This document shows, piece after piece, positions 19,469-30,386 of a stretch of DNA of 64,000 bases. The position numbers and the translations under genes are program-made. The DNA lies in assembly GCA_030323885.1 (NCBI GenBank), contig CM059199.1, positions 41,982,590-42,046,589 on the forward strand, read 5' to 3'. How positions within the stretch are numbered: the stretch's first letter is position 1; each line of letters opens with the position of its first letter. The notes below the pieces were generated by a model. That model saw only the letters and a list, made by a program, of their open reading frames with translations, was not told where the DNA came from and made no database searches. This DNA comes from Branchipolynoe longqiensis (lineage: Eukaryota > Annelida > Polychaeta > Phyllodocida > Polynoidae).

Positions 19469-19710
19469 CGGTGGGGTCTCAGATGACCGGATGACTTTAT
19501 GACTACATGAAAGTTTGGTTTAACCATACCGGAAGTGGCCTGGGGCTGACAATTTTGTTTGGATTAACCGATAATTTAGATTAACCGACTTTGGTTTAAT
19601 CAACTTTTTTATTTGATAAATGGTAGTATTTTACCTGGCCACCAACAAAAATTTGGATTAACCGATCTTTTGGTTTAACAAAGCTTGGTTTAATGGAGTT
19701 ATACTGTATA
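19469..19710. mobile_element. Element I, right part (mariner/pogo-like MITE)
   Basis: GTGGGGTCTCAGATGACC...TTTGGATTAACCGATAATTT...TGATAAATGGTAGTATTTT...CTTGGTTTAATGGAGTTATACTGTA matches the right part of 21840-22174. The left terminus is missing. Confidence 0.7.
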
Positions 19711-20800
19711 TGTATATATGAAACTGTCTCAAAAGGTGCTAAGCAATATGGGACAAAGCTTTGTCCATTGTAGCGATCAACATACTATCTGCTTTGGCAT
19801 TTGCACAGGATTAACTGATTTCTTTTTTACATGGTGTTTCATAATCCCAATAGAATACATATTGATTTGAAGGAAATGTCCTTGTGTTTTCAGTGTAACT
19901 GTTTCTGTGCTGTTTTGTGTCAATCGTTACAATGGACACAATAAAGAAGAGTTATCACCTTTTGAGTCAGGCTCATATATATATATATATATATTTATAT
20001 CAAGACAATTTGAACATGACATTGCTATTGTAGCTCGGTCACACGGACGCCCTCCAGAACCAGCTTGTTTGGACATGTGTAAGTAAAACATAAATACAAC
20101 CTTAAGATATTACTATTAATGCATGCAACAGTATCTAAATTGGATACGCAGGTTAAAATATAGATAAATACTTTTGTGTTGAAAATACATGTAATATGAT
20201 TTCATCTATTTATTCATCTTACTATTCAATTTAATATAAACCTTAAGATATCTAAATTGGAAACGCAGGTTAAAATCTAGACAATAAATAACAGGATATG
20301 ATGTCATCCCATTAATTATTCAACTTCAAAGAGCTACAAACTCTGTAGTGTTTTGGTGATTTGTTGTTTAAAAAATCCAAAAGAAAAATCCAAAAGTCAA
20401 AAGGAAAAAAAATCCACTGAACCTGATGGGAGTGCAGCAGGAGGAGATTCGCGGCGTGGGGAGGGGTGGGGGTGGGGATGGGGGTGGTAAGGGGGGTGGA
20501 GGTGAGCACTGCGGATATTAACGTGATGACTTCTAATTGAGTCCTGGTGTCGAGCATTCTCCACCAAAGCACCCTGCAGTGTCGGAGCGCGATCTCCACC
20601 TGAGCTCGATCGGTGAACCCAATTTCCGGAGTTAATCTCTACGCATTATGTCCGACTGAAATAATGCTATGACCCACATTGCCTCCGCTATCGGCTTCTG
20701 CTGCTACTGCTGCTGCTGCTGCCAATACGGCCCTTGTTGTGTTGACAGCCATGGTGGATGGTAGTTGTGCTTGGAGGTTGAAATGTACCACTATTCCAAA
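19711..20800. other. Unassigned AT-rich sequence with simple repeats
   Basis: TA tract at 19975-19995. Two direct copies of about 70 bp with CCTTAAGATAT and ATCTAAATTGGA(T/A)ACGCAGGTTAAAAT at 20098-20175 and 20240-20290. CTG trinucleotide stretch at 20698-20722. No gene recognised. Confidence 0.55.
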
Positions 20801-20804
20801 GCCA

Positions 20805-21141
20805 GAATGTTTGTTTTATTTAACGACGCCTCTAGAGCACATTGCTTTTTATCATCGACTATTGGACGTCAAACATATGGTCATTCTGACATATTTCATT
20901 GAGGAAACCCACCATCACCACATAGGCTACTCTTTCCAATAAGCAGCAAGGGGTCTTTTATATGCACTTTCCCACAGACAGGACAGCACATACCACATCC
21001 TTTGATGAACCAATTGTGGACCACTTGTTGGAATGGAAAATAGCACAAACTGCAAATTTGTCCACGGAACAGGATCGATTGGATGATCGAGACCTTCACA
21101 GGTGGACACTCTACCGCCTGAGCTACGTCCGGCTCCTCCAA
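20805..21141 (-). mobile_element. SINE3, full length
   Basis: On the minus strand the head is GGAGCCGGACGTAGCTCAGGCGGTAGAGTGTCCACC (A-box-like). The body contains GTGGTCCACAA-like, GTCCTGTCTGTGGGAAAGTGCATATAAAAGACCCC and GCAATGTGCTCTAGAGGCGTCG, ending AAATAAAACAAACATTC. This motif set is, to my knowledge, typical of mollusc genomes. Confidence 0.9.
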
Positions 21142-21232
21142 AGCCGGTGTCCTTTAGATAATTGTGCAGCTTAAATTTATTTTAAATTATGGGCACATCA
21201 CCACCACATGTGGACTTATTCAGTCGACCGAC
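21142..21232. other. Spacer
   Basis: Short unassigned spacer between SINE3 and a SINE1 fragment. Confidence 0.5.
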
Positions 21233-21356
21233 ACACCATACCGGATGACCGAATGGGTTGAGCGTCCATCTTCCGTGTTGGTAGATCGTGGCATTCGAAC
21301 CCACAGATAAAACAATTACTTAGAGATTGATACTCGTCGATTCCTAGCCAGGCCAT
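21233..21356 (+). mobile_element. SINE1 head fragment, type A
   Basis: CGGATGACCGAATGGGTTGAGCG through GATACTCGTCGATTCCTAGCCAGG; truncated in the body. Confidence 0.85.
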
Positions 21357-21665
21357 ATTTCCTTTCATAATGTTTGATTCAAACCATCTTACAGGGCTCA
21401 GTGAAAGGCAGAGGTAAACAAGGCAGGTAAAGGAAGAGATGGGAGACAACATCAGGGAATGGATAGACCTGGAGCTGGGCAAGTCTGCAGAGGACAATAG
21501 AGAATGTTGAAAACTGGAGAATACTGGTTGCAAAGTCATGTGTGGTTTCACAATGACCGCCACAGTTAAAGGATTGATGATGATGATGATGGTGAGCAAC
21601 AACTATCGATGTTATCTGTCCTGATTGAGTCGTTTGAACCATCCTATGATGATCATGACAATTCC
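21357..21665. other. Unassigned sequence
   Basis: No repeat recognised apart from a short GATGATGATGATG run near 21580. Confidence 0.5.
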
Positions 21666-21668
21666 TAT

Positions 21669-22175
21669 GCAGTATAACCCCGTTAAACCAAACTTGAAGG
21701 GACCCTAGAAATTTGTTTGGATTAACCGATCATTGGTTTAACCAAGCTTTGGCTTCGACTTTGACTTTGAGTAAGAGTGTATTGCACATATAATATACAA
21801 TGTATGTGGACTCTTTGATTATTGTTTTTTATGTGCATACAGTATAACCCCGTTAAACCAAGCTCAGCTAAACCAAACCATCGGTTAATCCAAACAAATT
21901 TCTAGGATCCCTTCAAAATACTACCATTTATCATATAAAAAAGTTGGTGGGGTCTCAGATGACCTTATAACCACATGACAGTTTGGTTCAACTATACCAG
22001 AAGTGGCCTGAGGTCTGACAATTTTGTTTGGATTAACCAATAATTTGGCTTAACCAACTTTGATTTAACTAACTGTTTTTTATGATAAATGGTAGTATTT
22101 TGCGGGGCTGCCGAAAAAGCTTTGGATAAACCGATCATTTGGTTTAACCGAGCTTGGTTTAACAGGGTTATACTG
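21669..22175. mobile_element. Element I (mariner/pogo-like MITE), intact copy next to a partial one
   Basis: 21840-22174 starts CAGTATAACCCCGTTAAACC and ends GGTTTAACAGGGTTATACTG with TA at both borders, as in Tc1/mariner-type elements. Interior arms share GGATTAACCGAT, CTACCATTTATCAT and ACAAATTT(C/G). A second left end (CAGTATAACCCCGTTAAACC at 21671) lies 170 bp upstream in the same orientation, so part of another copy is joined. Confidence 0.75.
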
Positions 22176-22254
22176 TATATCTTTTTTTGGGGGGTACATT
22201 AGTTGATTAAGCAAGGGAAATTTGAATCGTGGACAATTGGTCTTCCTCATTCCA

Positions 22255-22425
22255 CTGCTCCTTGCCCTATCCTGAGAATGCTGAGCACCAGGCTCGGAAG
22301 CGACAAGTATTAATTTTCACGTCATTGGTTTGACTCGACCAGGGTTCAAACCCACAATCCCACAATCTACCAATATGGGAGATGGATGCTCTAACTCATT
22401 CGGCCATCCCGTCTGGTAACATATA
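22255..22425 (-). mobile_element. SINE1 head-half fragment, type A
   Basis: CTCCTTGCCCTATCCTGAGAATGCTGAGC through CATTCGGCCATCCCGTCTGGT. Tail half missing. Followed by AT/AC dinucleotide repeat (22420-22475). Confidence 0.85.
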
Positions 22426-22475
22426 TATATATACACACACATATATATACACAGATGTATATATATAAACACATA

Positions 22476-22867
22476 TGACAAGTATAGGCACAAAGAACGA
22501 CAAATGCCTTTTAGTTGTTCTCTCTGAAATAGAATTTGTTGTTGTGTTTTACTGGTAAATTCTATCAATTTCACATTGGATGACACATTTTATGGGGGAT
22601 GTGTTGGTCTTGGTGGGGAAAAAACTAACTGGATTTGATTATTTGCAGTGATGGTAGTTCCACCTCAATGCTGGTAGTCATGGTTTCATTTTGACCCAAA
22701 TGACATTCATCAGCTTTTGAACTGCTTCGTTGTTTCCTGCCCAATGTACATCGGGCGCCAACTATCTACACAGTTAAAGCATGTCATTGCGACGAACCAA
22801 GCAACATGGTAGAAGCCTAACCTGGTGAAAAGCTAGGGATGTACACAGCTACATCTCGGAAAGATGT
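22476..22867. other. Unassigned sequence
   Basis: No family or gene recognised. Confidence 0.5.
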
Positions 22868-23192
22868 GTTTATTTGTTGTTGTTTTACGTCCTAGCAACA
22901 TCTAAGGTCATATCAGGATGGGTACCGACTTGTGACAGTGTGCACTCATGGCAACTTTATATTGCTGCCCCACTGGGAAACCAGGCCACCAGCACCATGA
23001 CCTGAGCCAACCAGTCCTTGCCCTATTCTAATAATGCCAAGCACCAGGCTAGGAAGCGACAAGTATATATTTTTAAGTCACTGGTTTGACTTGACCAGGA
23101 TTCGAACCCAGAAACTCATGTGTTCGGATCTCCCGATCTCCCAAAACAGGAGACGGATGCTCTACTCATTCGGCCACACTGTCTCGTACATT
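22868..23192 (-). mobile_element. SINE1, both ends present, 35-40 bp internal deletion
   Basis: TTTATTTGTTGTTGTTTTACGTCCTAGCAAC through the head CATTCGGCCACACTGTCTCGT. The segment between CCATGACCTGA and GCCAACCAGTCC is deleted (the ATCCCACTCAGTCACATTATCC part). Confidence 0.92.
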
Positions 23193-23194
23193 TT

Positions 23195-23330
23195 GGAAAG
23201 AACTTCCGGATGTGGCAAAACACGTGTGGACAGAATGGTTCCGATGTAGGCGTCAATTTCCCCGCCAGAAAAGATATATGAGACATCTCTACTTATCGCA
23301 TTATTTTACCTGCGCTCACTTACTACCAGC
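23195..23330 (+). repeat. Duplicated block Q1, copy 1
   Basis: GGAAAGAACTTCCGGATGTGGCAAAACAC...CAGAATGGTTCCGATGTAGGCG...AAGATATATGAGACATCTCTACTTATCGCATTATTTTACC recurs at 24955-25090 and, in part, at 26500-26610. Each copy leads into CACTCACT repeats. Confidence 0.85.
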
Positions 23331-23625
23331 GTCACTCACATTATTGTCGCCATCACTCACTCACTCTATCACTCACTGATCCACCCTCACCCACTCACTC
23401 ACCCTCACCCACTCACTCACTCACCCACCCTTACTCACTCACTATATCACTCACTCACCCACCCACCCTCACTCACTCACTATGTCACTCACTTAACCCA
23501 CCCACCCACCCTCTCTCACTCACTCACTCACTCACTAACTATGCCACTCACCCTCACTCACTCACCATATCACTCACTCACCCACCTACCCTCACTCATC
23601 GACACACTCATCCACTCACTCATTA
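23331..23625. repeat. CACTCACC simple-repeat array
   Basis: CACTCACTCACCC words with occasional TATATCACTCACT. Similar arrays lie at 25090-25215 and 26590-26850. Confidence 0.9.
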
Positions 23626-24180
23626 ATTTATTTGCTAGCGTCTTCAGTTATTTCATTCCACAATTCGCAAGAATGCTTTCGTTTTCAGTGCTTATTGACA
23701 CCGGAACACCTTTTATTGGAATGTAGTGATCTTGCAATTGTACAGCCAATCCTTTTACGAAAGGCATAATCTTCGAGATCTTTCATAAAATGTGACAGGT
23801 GAAGTAATCATTGGATTTCTATCAAAGAAACTGGGTGCATTAGACTTCTATGATTTTGCACACATATACACTCTTTACTCTTGCACAAACACATAATTAC
23901 AAAATAAATATAAATGCACTTAAGTAATTCTAGCCAACTGTCTTTTACTTCTCTGTTGATTGATATCTATATATTAGAAAAAATAAAATAAAATAAAAAT
24001 AAAATAAAAGACAATGTCTCATGATGAATATGGCCATAGTTGGCAACATGGGATAAAACCCCAAAGTCATTCACTCACTCACTCACTCACTTCACTCACT
24101 CACTCACTCAGGCACCCACTTCACAAGTGTCTGCCTCACAACTGCTTTCTCCACTGCTAGATCTGTGCTTACGCATATTT
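23626..24180 (+). repeat. Duplicated block Q2, copy 1
   Basis: From TTTATTTGCTAGCGTCTTCAGTTATTTCATTCCACAATTC to CACAACTGCTTTCTCCACTGCTAGATCTGTGCTTACGCATATTTCA. It matches 26840-27405 in direct orientation with about 90% identity by eye, including CCTTTTATTGGAATGTAGTGAT and GACAATGTCTCA(T/C)(G/C)ATGAATATGGCC. No conserved open frame, so a non-coding duplication. Confidence 0.85.
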
Positions 24181-24660
24181 CAGACAAATTCGCAGCTAAC
24201 AGGCAAAGGGACTCAGGTGGCTCACCCTCCCCACACACACCCACATTCACACATACACCCACACACACACACTCACACCCAATATTCCTCTGCCACCCAG
24301 CTACACCAAGCGCCATTCCACCTGATGCACACTCTGCACACTTCACCTGTATTCATACGCGCCACTAACAAGGTCCTTACTCACACACATTCACCACCAC
24401 CCTCCCACCCCTGTCCCACCACTCACCCTCCCTCCTCCAAGGCTTCATTAACTGGGCGAGGTGCGACCCTTCATCCGATCCCACCCTTTTCCTATTCACT
24501 CGACACACCTAAGGAACAGGTAACAAAATATACCCCCAGTGCATTTCTTATAGTCTTCCTGCTCCAAACCAATTTCTTCGGCCAATCGCATACGCAGATC
24601 GAGATTTACCAGAAAGAACACTTGAAATAAATGCCCAATATACAAATGGGTGTGTTGTAT
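24181..24660. other. Unassigned, CA-rich in part
   Basis: CACACA/CCCACA-rich at 24230-24290 and 24370-24430. A 196-residue plus-strand frame over 24040-24630 is mainly His/Thr/Ser/Pro from these repeats and is not supported as a gene. Confidence 0.5.
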
Positions 24661-24666
24661 ATATCA

Positions 24667-24835
24667 TAATGAACAGTTCAGGCGCAAAACCACGTGAACG
24701 CCAATCCAAAAATGTAATTAAAATAAAAAGTGCTTACCCGAAAATAATTGTAATTCTCATTAATTTCACTTGTCTTGTGATGACATGATTATGGATCAAT
24801 GAACAGAAAAATAGGAATGTAAACAAAAAATGTAT
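24667..24835. mobile_element. Element M, left part
   Basis: ACAGTTCAGGCGCAAAACCACGTGAACGCCAATCCAAAAATG matches the left end and interior of M at 25538-25783. No right terminus. Confidence 0.7.
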
Positions 24836-24949
24836 ATGAAGTTCAGTGCAAACCTATAACACAGCAATGTATAAGTAATGCTTACTATGTATTCTCATAT
24901 TTCATGCTTGTGATGCATATCAAGAACAGAATGTGAAGATATTATCTAG

Positions 24950-25215
24950 TGGTAACTGGAAAGAACTTCCGGATGTGGCAAAACACTTCTGGACAGAATG
25001 TTTCCAGTGTAGGCACCAATTTCCACGCCAGAAAAGATATATGAGACATCTCTACTTATCACATTATTTTACCTGCGCTCACTTACCTCCAGTGTCACTC
25101 ACATTATTGTTGCCATCACTGACTCACTCTATCACTCACTGATCCACCCTCACCCACTCACTCACCCTCACCCACTCACCCACCCTTCCTCACTCACTAT
25201 ATCACTCACGATATG
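24950..25215 (+). repeat. Duplicated block Q1, copy 2, plus CACTCACT array
   Basis: GGAAAGAACTTCCGGATGTGGCAAAACACTTCTGGACAGAATG through ACCTGCGCTCACTTACC, then CACTCACC repeats. Confidence 0.85.
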
Positions 25216-25537
25216 CATGTATTAGTATGCATACAGCACCATACATTCTCATGTGGTCATCAATTCAAATACTGATCCGGCCACACTGTTCCTTAACTTT
25301 GGTGATCTGCTGAGAACTGATGAAATACACATGAAAATGACCGAACAGAAGAATCTATGTCTGAAGCATTGTGCTTCTTTTATTGTCCTTTTCTTCAGCC
25401 ACTGAAATTAAATTTCATGGAAATTGTAACTGTAAATAACGAGGATGTTGAAATATACTTGAGTGAATTGAATATGGCTTCGATGTTTGTTTCTACAACT
25501 AAAGTTTGACAATCATGTGATCGCTATGACTACAATC
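25216..25537. other. Unassigned AT-rich sequence
   Basis: Nothing recognised. Confidence 0.5.
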
Positions 25538-25783
25538 GAAGAGTTCAGATGCAAAACCAGGTAGACGCCAATCCAAAAATGTCATTAAAATAAAAGATGT
25601 TTATGTGAAGCTAATTTGAATTCTCACTATTTCCACATTTCTTGTGAAGGTATGGTTATAAAGCAATGAACAAAAATATAAGAATATAACAAAATTAACC
25701 CTTTGAAGGTTTGACTCCAATGTTTACCTCAATTTTTGGATTGACATTTACAGGGTTTTGCCCATGAACTCTTCAATTCTAGT
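25538..25783. mobile_element. Element M, complete copy (~245-bp MITE)
   Basis: Starts GAAGAGTTCAGATGCAAAACC and ends GGGTTTTGCCCATGAACTCTTC, with inner CCAATCCAAAAATG opposite TTTTTGGATTGACATTTAC. Three related copies in the window (24667, 25538, 28787). Confidence 0.8.
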
Positions 25784-25985
25784 TATGCTTAGCCATCTAT
25801 ATAATTCAATTTGATGAACATACTGCTATGTTATTAAGTTCAACATCATATTGCAAACACAAGTTCTCATTTTAATCACCAGTGTAAAGTTACGCAACAG
25901 TCTGTCTCAGAAGTGCTTCAATGGAATGACTACATGGCAATCTCAGGTATGGTAGGTGGCCACCTTAACACAAGACTACCGAACT
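25784..25985. other. Unassigned sequence
   Basis: Nothing recognised. Confidence 0.5.
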
Positions 25986-26345
25986 AACCCTGGCCGAGTC
26001 AAACCGTTGCAGGGTCCGTAACGGGGCCTGGAGAGCCTTCATTTGCCCCATTTCAAGGCCTTTACATGCCTTGAATTTAAATGAAAAGACTTGAAAAGCC
26101 TTGAATTCCATTAAACTGTCCTGACTGATCTAAATTAGTCCGAAATTGGCATTCGGTATGGCGATTTCGGACTAAATCCACATGAAAATAGTCTTGAATT
26201 CCGATCAAAGACATCATTGAGAAGCCTTGAACTGGCCTTGAATTCCATATCTTCACATGCTTACGAACCCTGTCAATGACGTAAGTATTTTTACTTGTTA
26301 CTATCTAACCTGGCGCTTGGCATTACTAGGATGAGGCAACGAGCA
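25986..26345 (+). mobile_element. SINE1 fragment split by a hAT-like MITE
   Basis: AACCCTGGCCGAGTCAAACCGTTG (head end) is followed after 26270 by TCAATGACGTAAGTATTTTTACTTGTTACTATCTAACCTGGCGCTTGGCATTACTAGGATGAGGCAA (body). The insertion is at the tRNA/body junction. Confidence 0.75.
26009..26270. mobile_element. hAT-like MITE
   Basis: Begins CAGGGTCCGTAACGGGGCC and ends CATGCTTACGAACCCTG. The inside is dominated by AAGCCTTGAATT and GGCCTTGAATT words in both orientations. CAGGG-type short termini fit hAT elements. A clean 8-bp target duplication is not visible. Confidence 0.6.
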
Positions 26346-26394
26346 GTCGAATGAGGAAGACCGATGGTCTGTGATTGAACTTCTGTCTGCTTAA

Positions 26395-26520
26395 TCAAGT
26401 TATGTACCAAACAAAAACGGAAATTAATATTTTGTTGATGGTATCCATACACAAGTTTGTGTGGGTTTGTTGTTATGCGCCAGCGCCAATATTATCCCAA
26501 GTGGACAAAATGGTTCCGTT
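26395..26520 (+). repeat. Duplicated block Q3, copy 1
   Basis: CAAGTTATGTACCAAACAAAAACGGAAATTAATATTTTGTTGATGGTATCCATACACAAGTTTGTGTGGG...GTTATGCGCCAGCGCCAATATT matches 27404-27515 in direct orientation. Confidence 0.85.
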
Positions 26521-26850
26521 GTTGGCGCCAATTTCCCCACCAGAGAAGATATATATGACATCTCTACTTATCGCATTATTTACCTGAGCTCACTTAGCAC
26601 CAGCGTCACTCACATTATTGTCACCATCACTCACTCACTCACTCACTGATCCACTCTCACCCAGTCACTAACCCTCACCCACTCACTCACCCTCACCCGC
26701 GCTCTCGCTCACCCACCCTCACTCACTCACTCACTATATACCTCACTTACCCACCCAACCATCACTCACTAACTATATCTCTCACCCACGCTCACTCACT
26801 CACTCAGTATATCACTCACTCACTCACTCATTCATTGACTGGCCTCTTCA
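26500..26850 (+). repeat. Partial block Q1, copy 3, and CACTCACT array
   Basis: GACAAAATGGTTCCGTTGTTGGCGCCAATTTCCCC...ATATATATGACATCTCTACTTATCGCATTATTTACC, then CACTCACT repeats. Confidence 0.8.
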
Positions 26851-27405
26851 ATTATTTCACTCCACAATTCACAAATTTATCTTCAAAGGTGAGTAGCCAC
26901 CAGAATGCTTTTGTTGTCAGTGCTTATTGACACTGGAACACCTTTTATTGGAATGTAGTGATTTTGCAATTGTACAGACAATGTTTTTATGAAAGGCATA
27001 ATCTGCAAGATCTTTCTTAAAATGTGCAGGTGAAGTAATCATTGGATTTCTATAAAAGAAACTGGGCGCATTAGATTTCTGTGATTTTGCACATGTACAC
27101 TCTTTACTCTTGCACAAACAAATGTTTACAAAATAAATATAAAAGCATTTAAGTAGTTTTAGCCAACTGTCTTTTACTTCTCTGTTGAATGATATCTATA
27201 GTTGAGAAAAAAAAACCCAACAAATCTAAAAAGTAAAGGACAATGTCTCACCATGAATATGGCCATAGTTGGCGACATGGCCTAAAACCCCAAAGTCATT
27301 CACTCACTCACTTCATTCACTTCAGTCACTCACTCAGTCACTCAATTCACAAGTGTCTGCATCACAACTGCTTTCTCCGCTGCTAGATATGCACTTACGC
27401 ATATT
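26840..27405 (+). repeat. Duplicated block Q2, copy 2
   Basis: GACTGGCCTCTTCAATTATTTCACTCCACAATTC through TGCTAGATATGCACTTACGCATATTTCA, matching 23626-24180. It carries an extra piece after CACAATTC (AAATTTATCTTCAAAGGTGAGTAGCC). Confidence 0.85.
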
Positions 27406-27515
27406 TCAAGTTATGTACCAAACAAAAACAGAAATGAATATGTTGTTGATGGTATCCATACACACATTTGTGGGGTTTTTATGTTATGCGCCTGTGCCAA
27501 TATTCTGCCAAGTAA
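27404..27515 (+). repeat. Duplicated block Q3, copy 2
   Basis: CAAGTTATGTACCAAACAAAAACAGAAATGAATATGTTGTTGATGG...GTTATGCGCCTGTGCCAATATTCTGCC. Confidence 0.85.
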
Positions 27516-28177
27516 ACCGCTCCCTACAATTCACCCACCTGAGCCTCCCTAACAAGGCCGGGATCTGCTGCTTCCGGTGAGGCGTCGCCCGACTTCTAAT
27601 TATCCAGTCAGTGCCGACCTTTCCAGCCAGGGCGCTGCTTGTTAGCGACGCCGGTGCCGCCCCCTGGCGCCGATCGCTGGAAGTAGGCGATTAGTTCGGG
27701 TCGCCGGGTCCCCGGCTTGTACCCGAGGACACACCACCTAGCGGGCACTGTTCGTACCAATTGTCCCTACAGCACTCGCAGAATTTAGGCTGGTGTCGAG
27801 GATTAATAATAATGTTTCCCACCCGCCCGCCCTCTGAGTTGTCATAGCCACTGACACGGTTGTCCTGGAATAACATTGTAATGGGGCAATTTTATACCGG
27901 CATAATGTTGCTTCCTCAATATAATATCTGTGGTTCAAGAAAGATAAACCAACAATATATATATATGTAAATTGAGTGCCCTAAAAGTAAAACCCCACTA
28001 TTTATTACAGACAAATTCAAAGTGAAGCGACCAACCAGCCTACGAGCGATTCAAATGTAATCTACTCCGGTTATATATTATTAGCATCGAGGTAAGCACA
28101 TATACGCACACACTATTTCCTCCTATGAAAGTCTGTCAGGTAATGCAACATACACAAGGTATACAATAAAGCTTGTT
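27516..28177. other. Unassigned; GC-rich patch
   Basis: 27570-27740 is markedly GC-richer than its flanks (GGGCGCTGCTTG, GCCGCCCCCTGGCGCCG) with no family or frame recognised. TA tract at 27955-27966. Confidence 0.5.
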
Positions 28178-28548
28178 TTATTTAATGTTGCATAGTCCGA
28201 TTGTTTTGAATTTCTGTATTTTTTCTGAGAGAAATATATTAGATCGATCACTCGTATCTACCATAAATTAGTTCAAAGTAAATTTTATTTTAAATGGTAA
28301 GCTTTTGAGATATTCGGGGTGCAAACATGGAAAATTAGTTTTGGCAAGCATGTCAAAACTCGGACACCATAGACTTTTGCAGTGACAGGTTCTGTTAAAT
28401 TGACTCAGTATATTGCCTTATACGCAGAAACAAATGATTAATAAGTGCATCAGTATCTAAGTTGGATATGTCAAATCAAATCTAGATAATTGGTTTGGTT
28501 TTGAAAATTTGATATTTCATCAGACTATGCAGCTTTAACAATGCCTCT
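28178..28548. mobile_element. Element J, complete copy
   Basis: Left TTTAATGTTGCATAGTCCGATTG, right TTTCATCAGACTATGCAGCTTTAAC: inverted ends. Inner landmarks GAGAAATATATTAGAT, AATTGACTCAGTATATTG and ATAAGTGCATCAGTATCTAAGTTGGATA are shared with 33103-33450. Confidence 0.75.
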
Positions 28549-28745
28549 TGACCACAGTGATTGTTATCATAGGCTATTGGACATCAACGATATGACATAT
28601 TTCTTTCGATGAAACCTGCTGCACCCACCTAGGTTACTCTTTCCTATAAGCATGAAGGGGTCTTTTATATGCACTTTCCCACAGACAGGACAGCACACAC
28701 CACAGTCTTTGATGAACCCATTGTGGACCACTGTTTGGACACAAG
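28549..28745 (-). mobile_element. SINE3, head lost
   Basis: Minus-strand SINE3 body: GCCTCTTGACCACAGTGATTGTTATCATAGGCTATTGGACATC through CACAGACAGGACAGCACACACCACAGTC and GAACCCATTGTGGACCACTG. It directly abuts element J. Confidence 0.85.
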
Positions 28746-28786
28746 GTATATTGTTGCAGGGACGTGTCATGTTTGTAAGATATGAA

Positions 28787-29053
28787 GAGTTCAGGCGCAA
28801 AACCTGGAGATAAACAAGTTGGCGACATGCCCAAGTTGGTTATCTGTCCAAAACCTGGAGATAAACATGGGAATCAAACCTTCAAAAATTAATTATTTTA
28901 TATTCCTACTCTTTCGTTCATTGCTCGATAACCGTGTTATCATATGAAAAGTGGAATAAGTCAGAATTAAAAATTATTTTCAGGTAAAATCTTTCATTTA
29001 AACTACATTTTTGGATTGGCATTTACATGGTTTTGCGCCTGAACTCTTCATAT
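28787..29053. mobile_element. Element M, copy 3
   Basis: GAAGAGTTCAGGCGCAAAACC at the left and GGTTTTGCGCCTGAACTCTTC at the right, a perfect 21-bp inverted repeat. CCAAAACCTGGAGATAAACA repeats internally (28797 and 28848). Confidence 0.85.
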
Positions 29054-29061
29054 ATGCTGAA

Positions 29062-29228
29062 CGTTGGTTGGTTTTTCGAGTTTCACGTCCTAGGTCATAT
29101 GAGGACGGGCACTGACTTGTGACAGTGCACACTCATGGCAACTTTTATAGTGGTGCCCCACTGGGAGAGCAGGCCGCCAACACCATGACCTGATAGCATA
29201 CTCAGTCACATTACCCTGACACTGAAAT
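29062..29228 (-). mobile_element. SINE1 tail-half fragment
   Basis: GGTTTTTCGAGTTTCACGTCCTAGGTCATATGAGGACGGGCACTGAC through CATTACCCTGACACTGA; the head half is missing. Confidence 0.88.
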
Positions 29229-29282
29229 ACCTATCAGTAGTATAGTTCTGAAGGTATGCACATCGCTGATTAACTGATAAGG

Positions 29283-29608
29283 CTGGTTTGTTATTGGAGT
29301 ATTACATCCTGACAACATCTAAGGTCATATGAGGATGGGTACGTATGCATGACAGTGCGTACTCATGGTGACTTCATATTGCTGCCCCACTGGGAAATAA
29401 GACCACCAGGTCCATAACCCGATATCCTACTCAGTCAAATTAATCTGACACTGAACTAACCAGTCCTTGCCATATCCTATTAATGCCAAGTGCCAAGTTA
29501 GGAACTGACAAGTATATATTTTGTAAGTCATTGGTTTGATTCAACCAGGAATCGAACTCCCGATCTCCCGCACGGGAGCCTGCGCTCTACCGATTCGGCC
29601 ACCACTTC
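29283..29608 (-). mobile_element. Full-length SINE1, type B head
   Basis: GTTATTGGAGTATTACATCCTGACAAC through CTCCCGATCTCCCGCACGGGAGCCTGCGCTCTACCGATTCGGCCACC. All segments are in order. Confidence 0.93.
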
Positions 29609-30049
29609 CGGTTTCACTGCTATGTGATGAGGGAGTGGCGAGCCTGAGATTGCAGGAAGAAGGTGTGAAAACATGCTGGCTAATTGGGTGGTTTGATAGT
29701 GGAGTCATCCATCCCCACAAAGTCTAAGTCCAAAATGACAGTAAGTAGGGGGTGGCAGCAAGTAATTGCCACTGAATGAAATGCACTGATCCCGTAGTAG
29801 TCTGCAAGGAGCCCCACTAGCAAACGGTAGCGGTGCTTACTACACTGACCCTTATTTGGTAAGAAATGTAGCAATAGGTGGCAGCACGCTGGCAGCAATA
29901 GTCCACCCTAGTATAGGGACTAACAGCAGAAACGTCCCTATATTAGGGTGGCCTGTTTCACCTATTCCTAGCGCCACACAAAGAGGGAGGTTCTATACTA
30001 ACCAGGTGGCCAGGGACAACTCATTCCTATTCTGACCTTGGTGGAATAA
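29609..30049. other. Unassigned sequence
   Basis: CAGCAATAGTCCACCCTAGTATAGGGAC and CGTCCCTATATTAGGGTGGCC form a short inverted repeat near 29895-29955. No gene recognised. Confidence 0.5.
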
Positions 30050-30386
30050 ACATGGAGCAAGATGTAGTTCAGGCAGTAGAGTGCCCACATGTGAAGGTGT
30101 AGATCATCTGAGCGATCCTGCTCAGTGGACATATTTGCAGTTTGGGATATTTACCATTCCAACCAGTGGTCCACAACTGGTTAATCAAAGGCTGTGGTAT
30201 GTGCTGTCCTGTCTGTGGGAAAGTGCATATCAAATACCCCCTTGCTGCTTATCGGAAAGAGTAGCTTATCTGGCGACAGCGGGTTTCCTCCAAAGAAATA
30301 TGTCAGATTGACCATTTGTTTGACATCCAATAGCCGATGATAAACATCAATTTGCTCTAGAGGCGTCATTAAATAAAACATACCTT
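30050..30386 (+). mobile_element. SINE3, full length
   Basis: AGATGTAGTTCAGGCAGTAGAGTGCCCACATGTGAAGG (head), CCAGTGGTCCACAACTGGTTAATCAAAGGCTGTGGTATGTGC (body), then GACATCCAATAGCCGATGATAAACATCAATTTGCTCTAGAGGCGTCATTAAATAAAACATACC. It serves as the plus-strand reference copy. Confidence 0.93.

Noticed and set aside
24040..24630. 196-residue ORF as a host gene
   Set aside because: Built on CACT/CACA repeats and a duplicated non-coding block whose second copy (26840-27405) does not preserve the frame.
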